From Candidatus Acidiferrum typicum (GTDB taxonomy: Bacteria > Acidobacteriota > Terriglobia > Acidiferrales > UBA7541): DNA of 12,152 nt. Positions 1-7,390 of the stretch are shown in pieces; the stretch's first letter is position 1; each line of letters opens with the position of its first letter. The notes beneath the pieces were generated by a model, which saw only the letters and a program-made list of their open reading frames with translations, ran no database searches and was not told the origin of the DNA. Where the stretch lies: assembly GCA_025463105.1 (NCBI GenBank), contig JAOAPW010000306.1, forward strand, positions 1-12,152, given 5' to 3'. A program made the translations under genes and the position numbers.

Positions 1-524
1 TCGCCGGCGGATTTTTGTGGAACGCCGGCGGCCCCGCGTGGCTGCATCCCGCACATGCGGGGAGGATTTCGCTGACCGGTGCGGCCAATCGACCCGTAGG
101 GCTTGCGGGACAATTGGCGCGGCGCGCCGCCGAGCGTTTCAAGTTGCGGCAGGACGCATTTATTGCGGAACTGGAACTTGACGCACTTTGCACAGCTTAT
201 CGCGCAGCGCGGGCGGCAATGCGTTACAAACCACTTTCGCGCTTTCCGGCGGTGGGGCGTGATTTCTCCCTCGTGCTTGCCGATGGGACCACGTTTGCTT
301 CCCTTGCGGAGGCGATCCGCGAGCTCGGCATCGTTGAAGTATCCTCGATCAATGCGGTGGATTTATTCCGCGGCAAGAATGTCCCTGAGGGAAAGTATTC
401 GCTGCTGATTCGAGTGACGTTCGAGAGCCAGCAGGCGACTCTGACCGAAGCGCAATTGACCGATTTTTCCTCGCGCATCATAGCCGCGCTTGAGAAAAAA
501 CTTGGCGCAACTCTACGCGCGTAA
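1..524 (+). CDS. pheT: Phenylalanine-tRNA ligase beta subunit, C-terminal part (5' end outside window)
   Basis: This is the 3' end of the gene for the beta chain of phenylalanyl-tRNA synthetase, the alpha2-beta2 enzyme that charges tRNA-Phe in the cytoplasm. The frame is open from base 3 to the TAA at 522-524. The first visible residues (WLHPAHAGRI) match the family's 'hPGrsA.I' segment in the catalytic-like B6/B7 region. They are followed by the ELELDAL segment and then the FDX-ACB anticodon-binding domain. That domain begins near YKPLSRFPAVGRDFSLVL and ends with LGATLRA, with VDLFRGKNVPEGKYSLLIRVTF and a TLTEAQL segment in between. The order and the C-terminal end are those expected for full-length PheT, so only the upstream part is missing. 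Zap-type division gene zapA follows about 200 bases later, a common arrangement. The family call is secure. Confidence 0.95.
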   Translation, partial: AGGFLWNAGGPAWLHPAHAGRISLTGAANRPVGLAGQLARRAAERFKLRQDAFIAELELDALCTAYRAARAAMRYKPLSRFPAVGRDFSLVLADGTTFASLAEAIRELGIVEVSSINAVDLFRGKNVPEGKYSLLIRVTFESQQATLTEAQLTDFSSRIIAALEKKLGATLRA

Positions 525-532
525 TACGCATG

Positions 533-555
533 GACCGCCCCGGTTTGTGGCGGTC
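533..555 (+). terminator. Hairpin just after pheT, possible weak terminator
   Basis: A perfect 7-base inverted repeat (GACCGCC at 533-539, GGCGGTC at 549-555) encloses a 9-base loop, starting 8 bases after the pheT stop codon. No T run follows directly, so it is not a canonical intrinsic terminator. It may act together with the adjacent palindromic repeat or simply protect the mRNA 3' end. Confidence 0.35.
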
Positions 556-557
556 TG

Positions 558-649
558 GTAGCACAGGCTTCAGCCTGTGTGCTTTTTGTCTGGGTTTTTC
601 GGTTGCGCAAGACCCAAGTCAAATGCACGCAGGCTAAAGCCTGTGCTAC
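558..649. repeat. Paired REP-like palindromic element
   Basis: Two 25-base arms, 558-582 and 625-649, are inverted copies of one another with 23 of 25 positions matching. Each arm is itself a palindrome built on GCACAGGCT / AGCCTGTG. The 42-base spacer contains TGGGTTTT (591-598) opposite AAGACCCA (609-616), plus the small palindrome TTGCGCAA (603-610), so nearly the whole element could form one long cruciform or RNA stem. It occupies most of the pheT-zapA gap. The right arm ends in a T run (650-655), so on the + strand it could also terminate pheT transcription. The architecture resembles paired REP (BIME-like) elements mobilised by REP-associated tyrosine transposases. No such transposase gene is visible here. 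Confidence 0.8.
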
Positions 650-710
650 TTTTTTCCTCCAGAAGCGCTTGCCAGATTTCGCAGTTCATCGGAAGATAGG
701 CAAACCCAGC

Positions 711-716
711 AGGGAG
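711..716 (+). promoter_or_regulatory. Ribosome binding site of zapA
   Basis: AGGGAG lies 8 bases before the ATG at 725. It supports that start over longer readings, and the protein begins with the typical ZapA N-terminus. Confidence 0.6.
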
Positions 717-724
717 CGAATGGC

Positions 725-1015
725 ATGTCGAACCGCATTAAGGTGGAAATCTACGGTCAGAGCTATACGATGGCGGGAGACCTGGACGAAGGTTACGTCC
801 AGGAACTCGCGCGGTACGTGGATGAAAAAATGAACGCGGTGTCCGCGGCGACACAGACCGTGGACTCGGTGCGCGTCGCTGTTCTCGCAGCGATGGCGAT
901 CGCCGATGAGCTGCACACGCTCCGGCTGGAAAAGGGCGACCGAGACGAAAATTTACGGGAACGCGCCGAGCAGTGCCTCACCATCCTCGAGCAGGCGCTG
1001 AAGCAAACCGCGTAG
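725..1015 (+). CDS. zapA: Cell division protein ZapA
   Basis: A 96-residue protein of the ZapA family, a small cytoplasmic protein that binds FtsZ and promotes bundling of protofilaments at the division ring. The N-terminal half (VEIYGQSYTMAGD, then YVQELARYVDEKM) is the globular FtsZ-binding head with the family's 'i.g..y.l....ee.y...la..vd..m' pattern. The segment from about residue 45 (VDSVRVAVLAAMAIADELHTLR) to the end is a helix-rich tail suited to coiled-coil dimer and tetramer formation. Length is normal for the family. In many bacteria zapA is followed closely by 6S RNA. Here 6S RNA is recognisable but about 10.2 kb away, which suggests an insertion after this gene. The start is supported by AGGGAG 8 bases upstream. 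Confidence 0.9.
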   Translation: MSNRIKVEIYGQSYTMAGDLDEGYVQELARYVDEKMNAVSAATQTVDSVRVAVLAAMAIADELHTLRLEKGDRDENLRERAEQCLTILEQALKQTA

Positions 1016-1028
1016 GACCTTCCTGATC

Positions 1029-1050
1029 GCGGGCCCTATATGCAGCCCGC
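1029..1050 (+). other. Hairpin downstream of zapA
   Basis: A perfect 6-base GC stem (GCGGGC at 1029-1034, GCCCGC at 1045-1050) encloses a 10-base loop, 13 bases after the zapA stop codon. No T run follows. It may mark the 3' end of the zapA transcript. The rest of the gap up to 1111 shows nothing recognisable. Confidence 0.3.
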
Positions 1051-1111
1051 ACCATCGAAAGTGCAATCACAGCCGATGCGCCAAGCAGGGCGTTACCTCT
1101 ACGAACCCTGA

Positions 1112-1152
1112 AACGGGCAACTCTTTACCCACGTCTGACATCCAGTTAGAAT
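1112..1152 (+). promoter_or_regulatory. Candidate promoter with shared upstream element, copy 1
   Basis: TTTACC (1124-1129), a 17-base spacer and TAGAAT (1147-1152) form a sigma70-like -35/-10 pair upstream of the first small Cys/His protein gene. The -35 lies in a 22-base stretch (1112-1133) that matches 7259-7280, upstream of the paralogous gene, at 19 of 22 positions. The core consensus is GGCAACnCTTTACnCACG. ACATC and AG also recur a few bases further on in both. Such conservation between two non-coding regions about 6 kb apart suggests either a shared regulator or co-duplication of gene and promoter. The promoter assignment is by eye only. Confidence 0.45.
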
Positions 1153-1186
1153 CAATGTGGTTCTTGACTGATTCAAACCCATCGGA

Positions 1187-1471
1187 ATGACTGTCCGAAA
1201 CACACTGCGTATTGCGGGAGTTTCGCTGGCGCTGGTGGCACTGTTGGTATTCGCAACAGTGATCGTCAGCGGCTGGCACCACCATGATTCGGTGAACGAC
1301 GCGCAATGTCCGTACTGCCATCTCGGCCATCAAGTGGCCTCGCAGCCGGAAACGGGCCACAGTGTGACGGTACTTCTGCCGGTTGCCTGTTTGCCACTTC
1401 CTGAAGATTCGGCTTCAACCGTCTCTCTCGTTTCTTTGCATATCGCTTCCCGCGCACCACCCTCCGCGTAG
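1187..1471 (+). CDS. Small membrane-anchored Cys/His protein, copy 1 (possible periplasmic metal binder)
   Basis: A 94-residue protein whose precise function I do not recognise. Residues 9-28 form a single hydrophobic segment after a short basic N-terminus (MTVRNTLR). This predicts either an uncleaved signal anchor with the rest in the periplasm or a signal peptide. Directly after it come W30-H-H-H-D and then CPYCHLGHQV at 41-50, a C-x2-C-H-x2-H arrangement that could bind a metal ion or form a disulfide. It somewhat resembles the small Cys/His membrane proteins grouped as DUF2946, but I cannot confirm membership. The ATG at 1187 is the only sensible start, because the frame has a stop at 1169-1171; the Shine-Dalgarno signal is poor. 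It lies 139 bases upstream of the efflux operon and has a paralogue after that operon (56 of 94 residues identical, same length). A role in metal sensing, delivery or pump assembly is inferred from position only. Confidence 0.7.
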   Translation: MTVRNTLRIAGVSLALVALLVFATVIVSGWHHHDSVNDAQCPYCHLGHQVASQPETGHSVTVLLPVACLPLPEDSASTVSLVSLHIASRAPPSA

Positions 1472-1484
1472 TTTGCTTGCCTGA

Positions 1485-1565
1485 CGCGCCTGCCGCACCG
1501 GCGCGGACCAATCTCAATTCCTCATATTTTGATTTTTCGAGCTGCTTCGGGAGCATGAGTGCTCC
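1485..1565 (+). other. Leader between copy 1 and the TolC gene, with two hairpins
   Basis: The 139-base gap holds two small perfect stems. The first is CGCGCC (1485-1490) with GGCGCG (1500-1505). The second is GGAGCA (1550-1555) with TGCTCC (1560-1565), closing a TGAG tetraloop. Neither is followed by a T run. They could stabilise a processed mRNA or modulate readthrough into the efflux genes. Confidence 0.3.
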
Positions 1566-1610
1566 GAATGCCGCGTCGAGAATCTTGAACGTTTCAGGCG
1601 GGAGAATCCC

Positions 1611-2921
1611 ATGGACGTGAAGTCAAGACCACTAGGGTTGCAGCATTTAGTCCTGCTGAGCATTACAGCGCTCCTTTGTGTGGCAACCGTGTCAGCGCAA
1701 AGCCCAACGCAGACCGCGCCGCAGAATGCCTCCATGCGTGTGACGCTTGATCTGGCGATCGAGCTGGCGCTCAAGCATAACCACTCACTGCAGGCGGCAC
1801 GCACCATGATCCTCCAGAATAAGGCGCAGGAGATTACGGCCAATCTACGGCCGAATCCTACCATCAACTGGGACACGCAGTTCCTGCCGCTGTTTCAGCC
1901 GAACGATTTCACGACCGACTACCTGAACAATTCCGCGCAATTTGATTTCGGCCTTGGTTACACAATCGAGCGCGGGAAAAAGCGTCAACGCCGGTTTCAG
2001 GCAGCGAAGGACCAAACTGCGGTGACCACCGCGCAAGTTTCCGACAACGAACGCACGCTGACGTTCAACGTTGCCTCACAATTCATCGCAGCGCTGCTGG
2101 CGCAATCAAACGTGGAGCTCGCCGAATCGGATCTGAAGAGTTTTCAGCAGAGTGTGGATATCAGCGAGGAAAAGTTCAAATCGGGCGCCATGAGTGAAGG
2201 CGACCTGCTGAAAATCAAACTGCAGATGTTGCAATTTCAAATGGACGTGTCGAACGCGCGAGTGGCCCGTATTCAGGCGCTCGCCAGCCTGCGGCAATTG
2301 CTGGGATACGAAACTGTTCCGGAAAATTATTCGGTAGACGGTCAACTTGAATACCAAAAGGTGACCGCCGGCGAAGACGACCTCAAGGCATTGGCGCTGC
2401 GGCAGCGTCCGGACCTGCATGCCGCGCAATTAGGTATAACGGCCGCTCAGAGCCAACTCGAATTGGCGAAAGCGAATGGCAAGCATGACCTTAATACGAC
2501 CTTCAACTACTCGCACGTTGGCGCCGTAAATTCGGGAGCGTTTTTTTTCAACATTCAGCTGCCGATTTTTGATCGCAATCAAGGCGAAATCGCAAGGACG
2601 CAGTACGCGATTACGCAGTCACAGGAACTTTCCAGCGAACAATCCTCGATCGCGCTCACGGACGTGGCCAATGCTTATGAATCGCTGCGCACCAACGACG
2701 AAATCGTACAGCTCTATCAATCGGGCTATCTAAACCAGGCGGAGGAATCGCGAGATATCAGCCAATACGCCTATCAGCGCGGCGCAGCCAGTCTGCTCGA
2801 CTTTCTCGATGCCGAGCGCAGCTACCGCGCAACCGAGCTGGCCTATCGGCAGTCGCTCGCCGGTTATATGTCCGCGCTTGAGCAACTGCGCCAGGCAGTG
2901 GGCACGAGGAGTTTGCCATGA
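1611..2921 (+). CDS. TolC-family outer-membrane channel of a heavy-metal efflux system
   Basis: A 436-residue outer-membrane efflux protein, the exit duct of a tripartite RND pump. Residues 1-29 are a classical signal peptide (basic start, hydrophobic LVLLSITALLCVA, cleavage after VSA). C23 is preceded by leucine and does not fit a lipobox, so unlike E. coli CusC this is probably not lipidated. The mature part has the two-fold TolC repeat: TLDLAIELALKHN (45-57) starts the first, and ALRQRPDLHAAQLGI (262-276) with the RPDL signature starts the second. LPIFDRNQGEI at 317-327 is a highly typical motif of the family. Long helical stretches (about 150-230 and 340-430) form the periplasmic tunnel. 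GGAG at 1601-1604 sets the start. The stop overlaps the next start by four bases (ATGA), indicating translational coupling with the adaptor. Confidence 0.92.
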   Translation: MDVKSRPLGLQHLVLLSITALLCVATVSAQSPTQTAPQNASMRVTLDLAIELALKHNHSLQAARTMILQNKAQEITANLRPNPTINWDTQFLPLFQPNDFTTDYLNNSAQFDFGLGYTIERGKKRQRRFQAAKDQTAVTTAQVSDNERTLTFNVASQFIAALLAQSNVELAESDLKSFQQSVDISEEKFKSGAMSEGDLLKIKLQMLQFQMDVSNARVARIQALASLRQLLGYETVPENYSVDGQLEYQKVTAGEDDLKALALRQRPDLHAAQLGITAAQSQLELAKANGKHDLNTTFNYSHVGAVNSGAFFFNIQLPIFDRNQGEIARTQYAITQSQELSSEQSSIALTDVANAYESLRTNDEIVQLYQSGYLNQAEESRDISQYAYQRGAASLLDFLDAERSYRATELAYRQSLAGYMSALEQLRQAVGTRSLP

Positions 2922-4111
2922 AAATGAATTATAGAAGCGGTATTCGGAATGCGCACAAAGAGCGTTTCGCCGCCTGCGGAACGGTTCTGGCCATCGCGCT
3001 CGCGCTTGCCGGATGCGGCGGTACGGGTCAGGCAAGCAAAATGACTTCGTACTCAAGCGCAGAAAGCCTGGAAAGCAAGGCGGAGCTTTTCACTCTGCCA
3101 GCTGGACAGTTGGCGCACGTTCAAATTTATCCGGTCGTAAAGGCTTCACTTGAACATACGCTGCGCCTTCCCGGCGCGGTTGCTTATAACAGCTTTCACA
3201 CGGCGCCTGTGATTTCGCAAGTAGGAGGCCCGGTGAGCCGGGTGATGGTTGTCCCGGGCGAGCATGTGCACGCGGGGCAGCCACTGCTGTATGTTTCCAG
3301 CCCAGACTACTCGATGTTGCGTTCGGCGTACCTCAAAGCGCGCGATGCTTTCCAGCTCGCCGACAGAGTCTATAAACGCGACCAGGATTTGCTGGCCCAC
3401 AAAGCTATTGCACAGGCCGATCTCGACCAGGCTGAATCGGCCCGGGCGCAGGCAGAGGCGGACTTGCAATCCAGTGAGCAGGCGATTCGGGTCCTGGGCA
3501 TCACTGATCCGGAAAAGTTGGCGAACAGCGCACCGTCGCCCGAGGTGCCGCTGCTCGCGCCACAGGCCGGGGAAATCGTCGAACGGCTCGTGTCTCCAGG
3601 ACAGCTGCTGCAAAGCGGCGCGACCCAATGCTTTACGCTTTCGGATATGAGCACCATCTGGGTGCTCGTCAACATTTACCAGAATGATCTGGCGCATGTG
3701 CGCATCGGAGACCAAGTAACGATTCAAACGGATGCGTATTCTGGCGACGCCAAGGGCAAGATTCAGTACATAGCGCCCTCGCTCGATCCGACCACGCGAA
3801 CAGTGCAGGCGCGTATTGAGACTAACAATCCCGGCGAGCGGTTAAAGAAGGACATGTATGTGACGGCTCTGGTGCGCGCAGGCGTAATTCAAAACGTGCT
3901 GACAGTTCCCGACGCTGCCGTGCTGCGCGACTCCGAAAACATGCCGTACGTGTATCTGCAAGCCGGCAGCAACCAGTTCGCCAGACGGATGGTAACGATT
4001 GGCGAGAGCCAGGGCGGGAAAACACAGATCCAATCAGGATTGCAACCGGGAGACAAAATTGTCGGAGATGGCAGCTTGTTCCTGCAGTTTCAGAACTCGC
4101 TGCAACGCTGA
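2918..4111 (+). CDS. HlyD/CusB-type periplasmic adaptor lipoprotein of RND efflux pump
   Basis: A 397-residue membrane-fusion protein that links the inner-membrane pump to the TolC channel. The N-terminus has a hydrophobic stretch ending in the lipobox L30-A-G-C33, so it should be a lipoprotein anchored by C33. The split lipoyl domain is visible as VISQVGGPVSRVMVVPGEHVHAG (98-120) and APQAGEIVERLVSPGQLLQSG (214-234). Between them, residues about 135-195 form the Ala/Glu/Gln-rich alpha-hairpin that contacts the channel. The beta-barrel domain follows (TIWVLVNIYQNDL onward; PSLDPTTRTVQARIE at 287-301), then the membrane-proximal domain (LTVPDAAVLRD, then GLQPGDKIVGDG). Unlike E. coli CusB, the N-terminus shows no cluster of metal-binding methionines. 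The start overlaps the TolC stop (ATGA), and the pump gene follows after an 18-base gap. Confidence 0.92.
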   Translation: MKMNYRSGIRNAHKERFAACGTVLAIALALAGCGGTGQASKMTSYSSAESLESKAELFTLPAGQLAHVQIYPVVKASLEHTLRLPGAVAYNSFHTAPVISQVGGPVSRVMVVPGEHVHAGQPLLYVSSPDYSMLRSAYLKARDAFQLADRVYKRDQDLLAHKAIAQADLDQAESARAQAEADLQSSEQAIRVLGITDPEKLANSAPSPEVPLLAPQAGEIVERLVSPGQLLQSGATQCFTLSDMSTIWVLVNIYQNDLAHVRIGDQVTIQTDAYSGDAKGKIQYIAPSLDPTTRTVQARIETNNPGERLKKDMYVTALVRAGVIQNVLTVPDAAVLRDSENMPYVYLQAGSNQFARRMVTIGESQGGKTQIQSGLQPGDKIVGDGSLFLQFQNSLQR

Positions 4112-4129
4112 ACCAACGGCAAAAACATC

Positions 4130-7100
4130 ATGATTCATCATTTCGTTCAATTCGCCCTACGCCAGCGCTTTCTGGTCCTCGTGCTGGTTGTGCTCGTAAT
4201 CGTGGCTGGAGCCCTTTCTTTTCAGCGTATGCCCGTGGACGCCTATCCGGATTTATCGCCGCCTATGGTGGAGATCATCACGCAATGGCCGGGCCATGCG
4301 GCCGAGGAAATCGAGCGGTTAGTGACGTTGCCGTTAGAAGTCCAGATGAATGGCGTTCCGCACATGGTGGTAATGCGGTCGATTTCACTTTACGGTCTTT
4401 CCGACGTAAGACTGACTTTCCAGGAAAGCACCGACGATTACTTCGCTCGTCAGGTCGTGTTTGAGCGATTGGCGGACGTGCAACTGCCGTCAGGCGTGAC
4501 GCCCGGCTTGTCGCCGCTGTTCAGTCCTTCCGGCCTGGTTTACCGCTACGTTCTCGAAAGCCCGGACCGCAGCCCCCAGGAATTGAAAACGATTGAAGAT
4601 TGGGTGGTCGAGAGAGCGTATAAATCGGTGCCGGGAGTCGCGGACGATTCCGGCTTTGGTGGCACCACGATGCAATACCAGGTGTTGCTTGACCCCACCC
4701 GGATTTACAGCTACCACATCTCGGTGCCGCAAGTGCTGGCGGCGCTGGCCGCGAACAACGCAAATGCCGGCGGCGGATTTTACTCGCAAGGTTCGCAGTT
4801 CTTTTACGTACGCGGACTGGGTCTGGTGACCAAGACGGAAGACATCGGAACGATCGTCGTCGGCAACAATAACGGCGTTCCTGTGCACATCCGCGATATC
4901 GGCGAAGTAACCATCGGAAACGCTCCGCGCCTGGGGGAATTCGGCTTCCAGAAAAATGACGACGCGGTCGAAGGCGTAATCCTCATGCTTCGCGGCGAGC
5001 AAACCCAGAATGTGCTCGCCGGAGTCGAGAAAAAAACCGAGGAGCTGAATCACGGCGTCTTGCCGCCGGATGTAAAAATCCATCCGTTTTACGACCGCAG
5101 CGACCTGGTGCGCCTCACGATTGACACAGTCGAGCGCAACATGATGGTGGGAATGACGCTCGTTCTGATTGTGTTGATCTTTTTTCTGGTGAGCGTGCGC
5201 GCGGCCGTTATCGTCGCGCTGACGATTCCGCTGAGCCTGCTGTTTGCGTTTATTTTGCTGCACGGGAGAGGCGTGCCGGCCAACCTGCTCTCGATCGGAG
5301 CGATCGATTTCGGAATCATCATCGACGGCACTGTCGTCATGATGGAAAACATCTACCGTGAGCTGGCCGAACGCCATGGACAGGACTACAAGCTGCACGA
5401 AGTCATCGCAGCGGCGGCGCGTGATGTCGACCGGCCGATTTTTTATTCCGTCGCGGTTATTCTGGCTGGATACCTTCCGATCTACGCGCTGACCGGACCG
5501 TCGGGGAAGCTCTTCGTCCCGATGGCCGAGACGATGTCTTACGCGCTGTTGGGATCGCTGATTTTTACGCTCACGCTGGTTCCCGTGCTCGCCTCGTACT
5601 GGTTCACCCACGGCGTCAAGGAAATCGTGAACCGGCCGTACGAATGGGTGAAAAATATTTACGCGGGACAGCTTGACTGGTGCCTGGATCATCCGAAAAC
5701 AACGATGATCGCCGCTGCGATAATTTTCGGCAGCTCGCTGCTTTTGATTCCCTACATCGGCGGCGAATTCATGCCCCACCTGGATGAAGGCGCGCTGTGG
5801 GTACGCGCCACCCTGCCTTATACGATTTCGTTCGAGGAGTCCGCCAAGTTCGCTCCCCAAATTCGCAATATTCTGATGTCTTATCCGCAAGTGACTGAAG
5901 TAGGTTCCGAGCTGGGGCGCCCGGATGATGGCACAGATCCCACTGGCTTCTTCAACTGCGAATTTTATGTGGGGCTGAAACCGTACAAAGACAAAGTGTG
6001 GCAGCAGGGAGCCATTCGCACCAAGGCGGAACTTACAGAGGACCTGCAAAAGAAACTCGAGTCGTATCCCGGCGTGATTTTCAACTACACGCAGCCGGCG
6101 GAAGATGCCGTGGACGAGGCTCTGACCGGCCTTAAGAGCGCATTGGCAGTGAAGATTTACGGCCAGGATTTGCAGGTGCTGGAAGACAAGGCGGTCGAGA
6201 TCAAGCGAATTCTCGCGCAAACACCCGGCTTCACCGAGCTGACTGTGGTGCGCGAGTTAGGCCAGCCTAGCGTGCAAATTGACGTGGACCGCGAAAAAAT
6301 CGCCCGCTACGGCGTCAATGTGTCTGACGTCGAGGGCGTGATCCAGGCCGGAGTAGGCGGAGAGGCAGCGACGCAAGTCATCCAGGGCGAGCGGCTCTTT
6401 GACCTAGTCGTGCGGATGAAGCCCGAATACCGCTCCAGCACGCGGGAGATCGGAAGTCTGCTCGTGCCAACACCCTCCGGGCAGCAAGTGCCGATCTCGG
6501 AGCTTGCCAACATTCATCAGGGAAACGGAGCGTCATTCATTTATCGCGAGAATAATTCGCGATATATCGGCGTGCAATTCAGCATTGAAGGAAGAGACCT
6601 GGCGCGCGCGGTGAATCAGGCGCAAGACGCTGTGCACAAATCAGTTGTGTTGCCGGTTGGTTACACTCTCGATTGGGGCGGCGAATTCAGCGAGTATGTT
6701 GAGGCACGGAAACAGTTCGCGGTGATTGGACCTCTCGCCATTTTGCTGATTTTCATGATCCTGTTCGCATTGTATGGAAATTTCAAGTTTCCAGTGACCG
6801 TGATGATTGGCGTCGTGATGACCGAGCCGGTGGGCGCTTTGATTGCCCTGAAACTGACGCACACCCCATTCAGCGTGAGCTCCGCGTTGGGCCTTCTCGC
6901 GCTCATGGGAGTGTCGGTGGAGACGGCCGTGATTCTGGTTTCGTATATCAACAAACTGCGTCTTGAAAATCATGATATCCGCACGGCCACGCGCGAAGCG
7001 GCGCTGCTTCGCCTTCGGCCAATCATGATGACCGCGCTTGTCGCATGCCTCGGGCTGTTGCCGGCGGCGCTCTCAACGGGCATTGGCTCGGACACGCAGA

Positions 7101-7216
7101 AGCCTTTCGCGATCGTCATTGTCGCGGGACTGATTTCACGGCTGCTGCTGGGATTCTTTGTCAATCCGGTGTTATACGAAATGGTGGCGAAGCCGGGAGA
7201 CGTGCTGCAAGTTTAA
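4130..7216 (+). CDS. CusA/CzcA-family heavy-metal efflux RND transporter, probably for divalent cations
   Basis: A 1028-residue inner-membrane proton/metal antiporter of the HME-RND type, the engine of the preceding adaptor and channel. The first membrane helix is at about 13-32, followed by the family signature FQRMPVDAYPDLSPPMVEI. A cluster of helices (about 338-378, 385-405, 435-495) surrounds GAIDFGIIIDGTVVMMENI at 390-408. In this motif D393, D399 and E406 have exactly the spacing of the proton-relay residues D402, D408 and E415 of CzcA. CusA copper/silver pumps lack the first of these acids. Aligned from memory, CusA M573 and M623 correspond to V558 and N609 here, so two of the three copper-binding methionines are absent. 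Zn, Co, Cd or Ni is therefore more likely than Cu or Ag. The second helix cluster is at about 865-1020. Length is normal and the frame is intact. The Shine-Dalgarno signal is weak, so translation may be coupled to the adaptor. Confidence 0.93.
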   Translation: MIHHFVQFALRQRFLVLVLVVLVIVAGALSFQRMPVDAYPDLSPPMVEIITQWPGHAAEEIERLVTLPLEVQMNGVPHMVVMRSISLYGLSDVRLTFQESTDDYFARQVVFERLADVQLPSGVTPGLSPLFSPSGLVYRYVLESPDRSPQELKTIEDWVVERAYKSVPGVADDSGFGGTTMQYQVLLDPTRIYSYHISVPQVLAALAANNANAGGGFYSQGSQFFYVRGLGLVTKTEDIGTIVVGNNNGVPVHIRDIGEVTIGNAPRLGEFGFQKNDDAVEGVILMLRGEQTQNVLAGVEKKTEELNHGVLPPDVKIHPFYDRSDLVRLTIDTVERNMMVGMTLVLIVLIFFLVSVRAAVIVALTIPLSLLFAFILLHGRGVPANLLSIGAIDFGIIIDGTVVMMENIYRELAERHGQDYKLHEVIAAAARDVDRPIFYSVAVILAGYLPIYALTGPSGKLFVPMAETMSYALLGSLIFTLTLVPVLASYWFTHGVKEIVNRPYEWVKNIYAGQLDWCLDHPKTTMIAAAIIFGSSLLLIPYIGGEFMPHLDEGALWVRATLPYTISFEESAKFAPQIRNILMSYPQVTEVGSELGRPDDGTDPTGFFNCEFYVGLKPYKDKVWQQGAIRTKAELTEDLQKKLESYPGVIFNYTQPAEDAVDEALTGLKSALAVKIYGQDLQVLEDKAVEIKRILAQTPGFTELTVVRELGQPSVQIDVDREKIARYGVNVSDVEGVIQAGVGGEAATQVIQGERLFDLVVRMKPEYRSSTREIGSLLVPTPSGQQVPISELANIHQGNGASFIYRENNSRYIGVQFSIEGRDLARAVNQAQDAVHKSVVLPVGYTLDWGGEFSEYVEARKQFAVIGPLAILLIFMILFALYGNFKFPVTVMIGVVMTEPVGALIALKLTHTPFSVSSALGLLALMGVSVETAVILVSYINKLRLENHDIRTATREAALLRLRPIMMTALVACLGLLPAALSTGIGSDTQKPFAIVIVAGLISRLLLGFFVNPVLYEMVAKPGDVLQV

Positions 7217-7258
7217 CAACGCACCGCAGAGATGTTGATGTTAACGATCGGGCATCGT

Positions 7259-7304
7259 AACAGGCAACGCTTTACACACGCCCCAACATCAGCGTAATAT
7301 CGCT
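7259..7304 (+). promoter_or_regulatory. Candidate promoter with shared upstream element, copy 2
   Basis: TTTACA (7271-7276), an 18-base spacer and TAATAT (7295-7300) form a plausible -35/-10 pair. The -35 sits in the 22-base element 7259-7280 that matches 1112-1133 at 19 of 22 positions. The candidate -10 is framed by a short inverted repeat, AGCG (7291-7294) and CGCT (7301-7304), which copy 1 does not share. An upstream imperfect dyad (GTTAACGAT near 7239, ATCGTAAC at 7254-7261) could be part of a regulator site. The element lies within the 174-base gap after the pump gene; nothing else in that gap is recognisable. Confidence 0.45.
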
Positions 7305-7390
7305 AAGGGGTTGTGCCCGGGTTCAGTTCTAACATACCGGCGTGGGCTCTACTGACTTACCCCGAATCCAGAAGCGAGCCCAGCCACAAA

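Noticed and set aside
3146..3727. Open frame of 193 codons on the minus strand opposite the adaptor gene
   Set aside because: It is an antisense shadow of the lipoyl and hairpin region of the adaptor, with no domain similarity that I can see.
4490..6220. Open frame of 576 codons on the minus strand opposite the RND pump gene
   Set aside because: It lies wholly antisense to a well-conserved transporter, is rich in R, H, Q and D as expected for a codon-bias shadow, and shows no recognisable domain or ribosome site.
7313..7390. 26-residue N-terminal extension of the second small Cys/His protein
   Set aside because: The paralogue has an in-frame stop 16 bases before its start, the extension shows no similarity or ribosome site, and the candidate promoter fits the shorter form.
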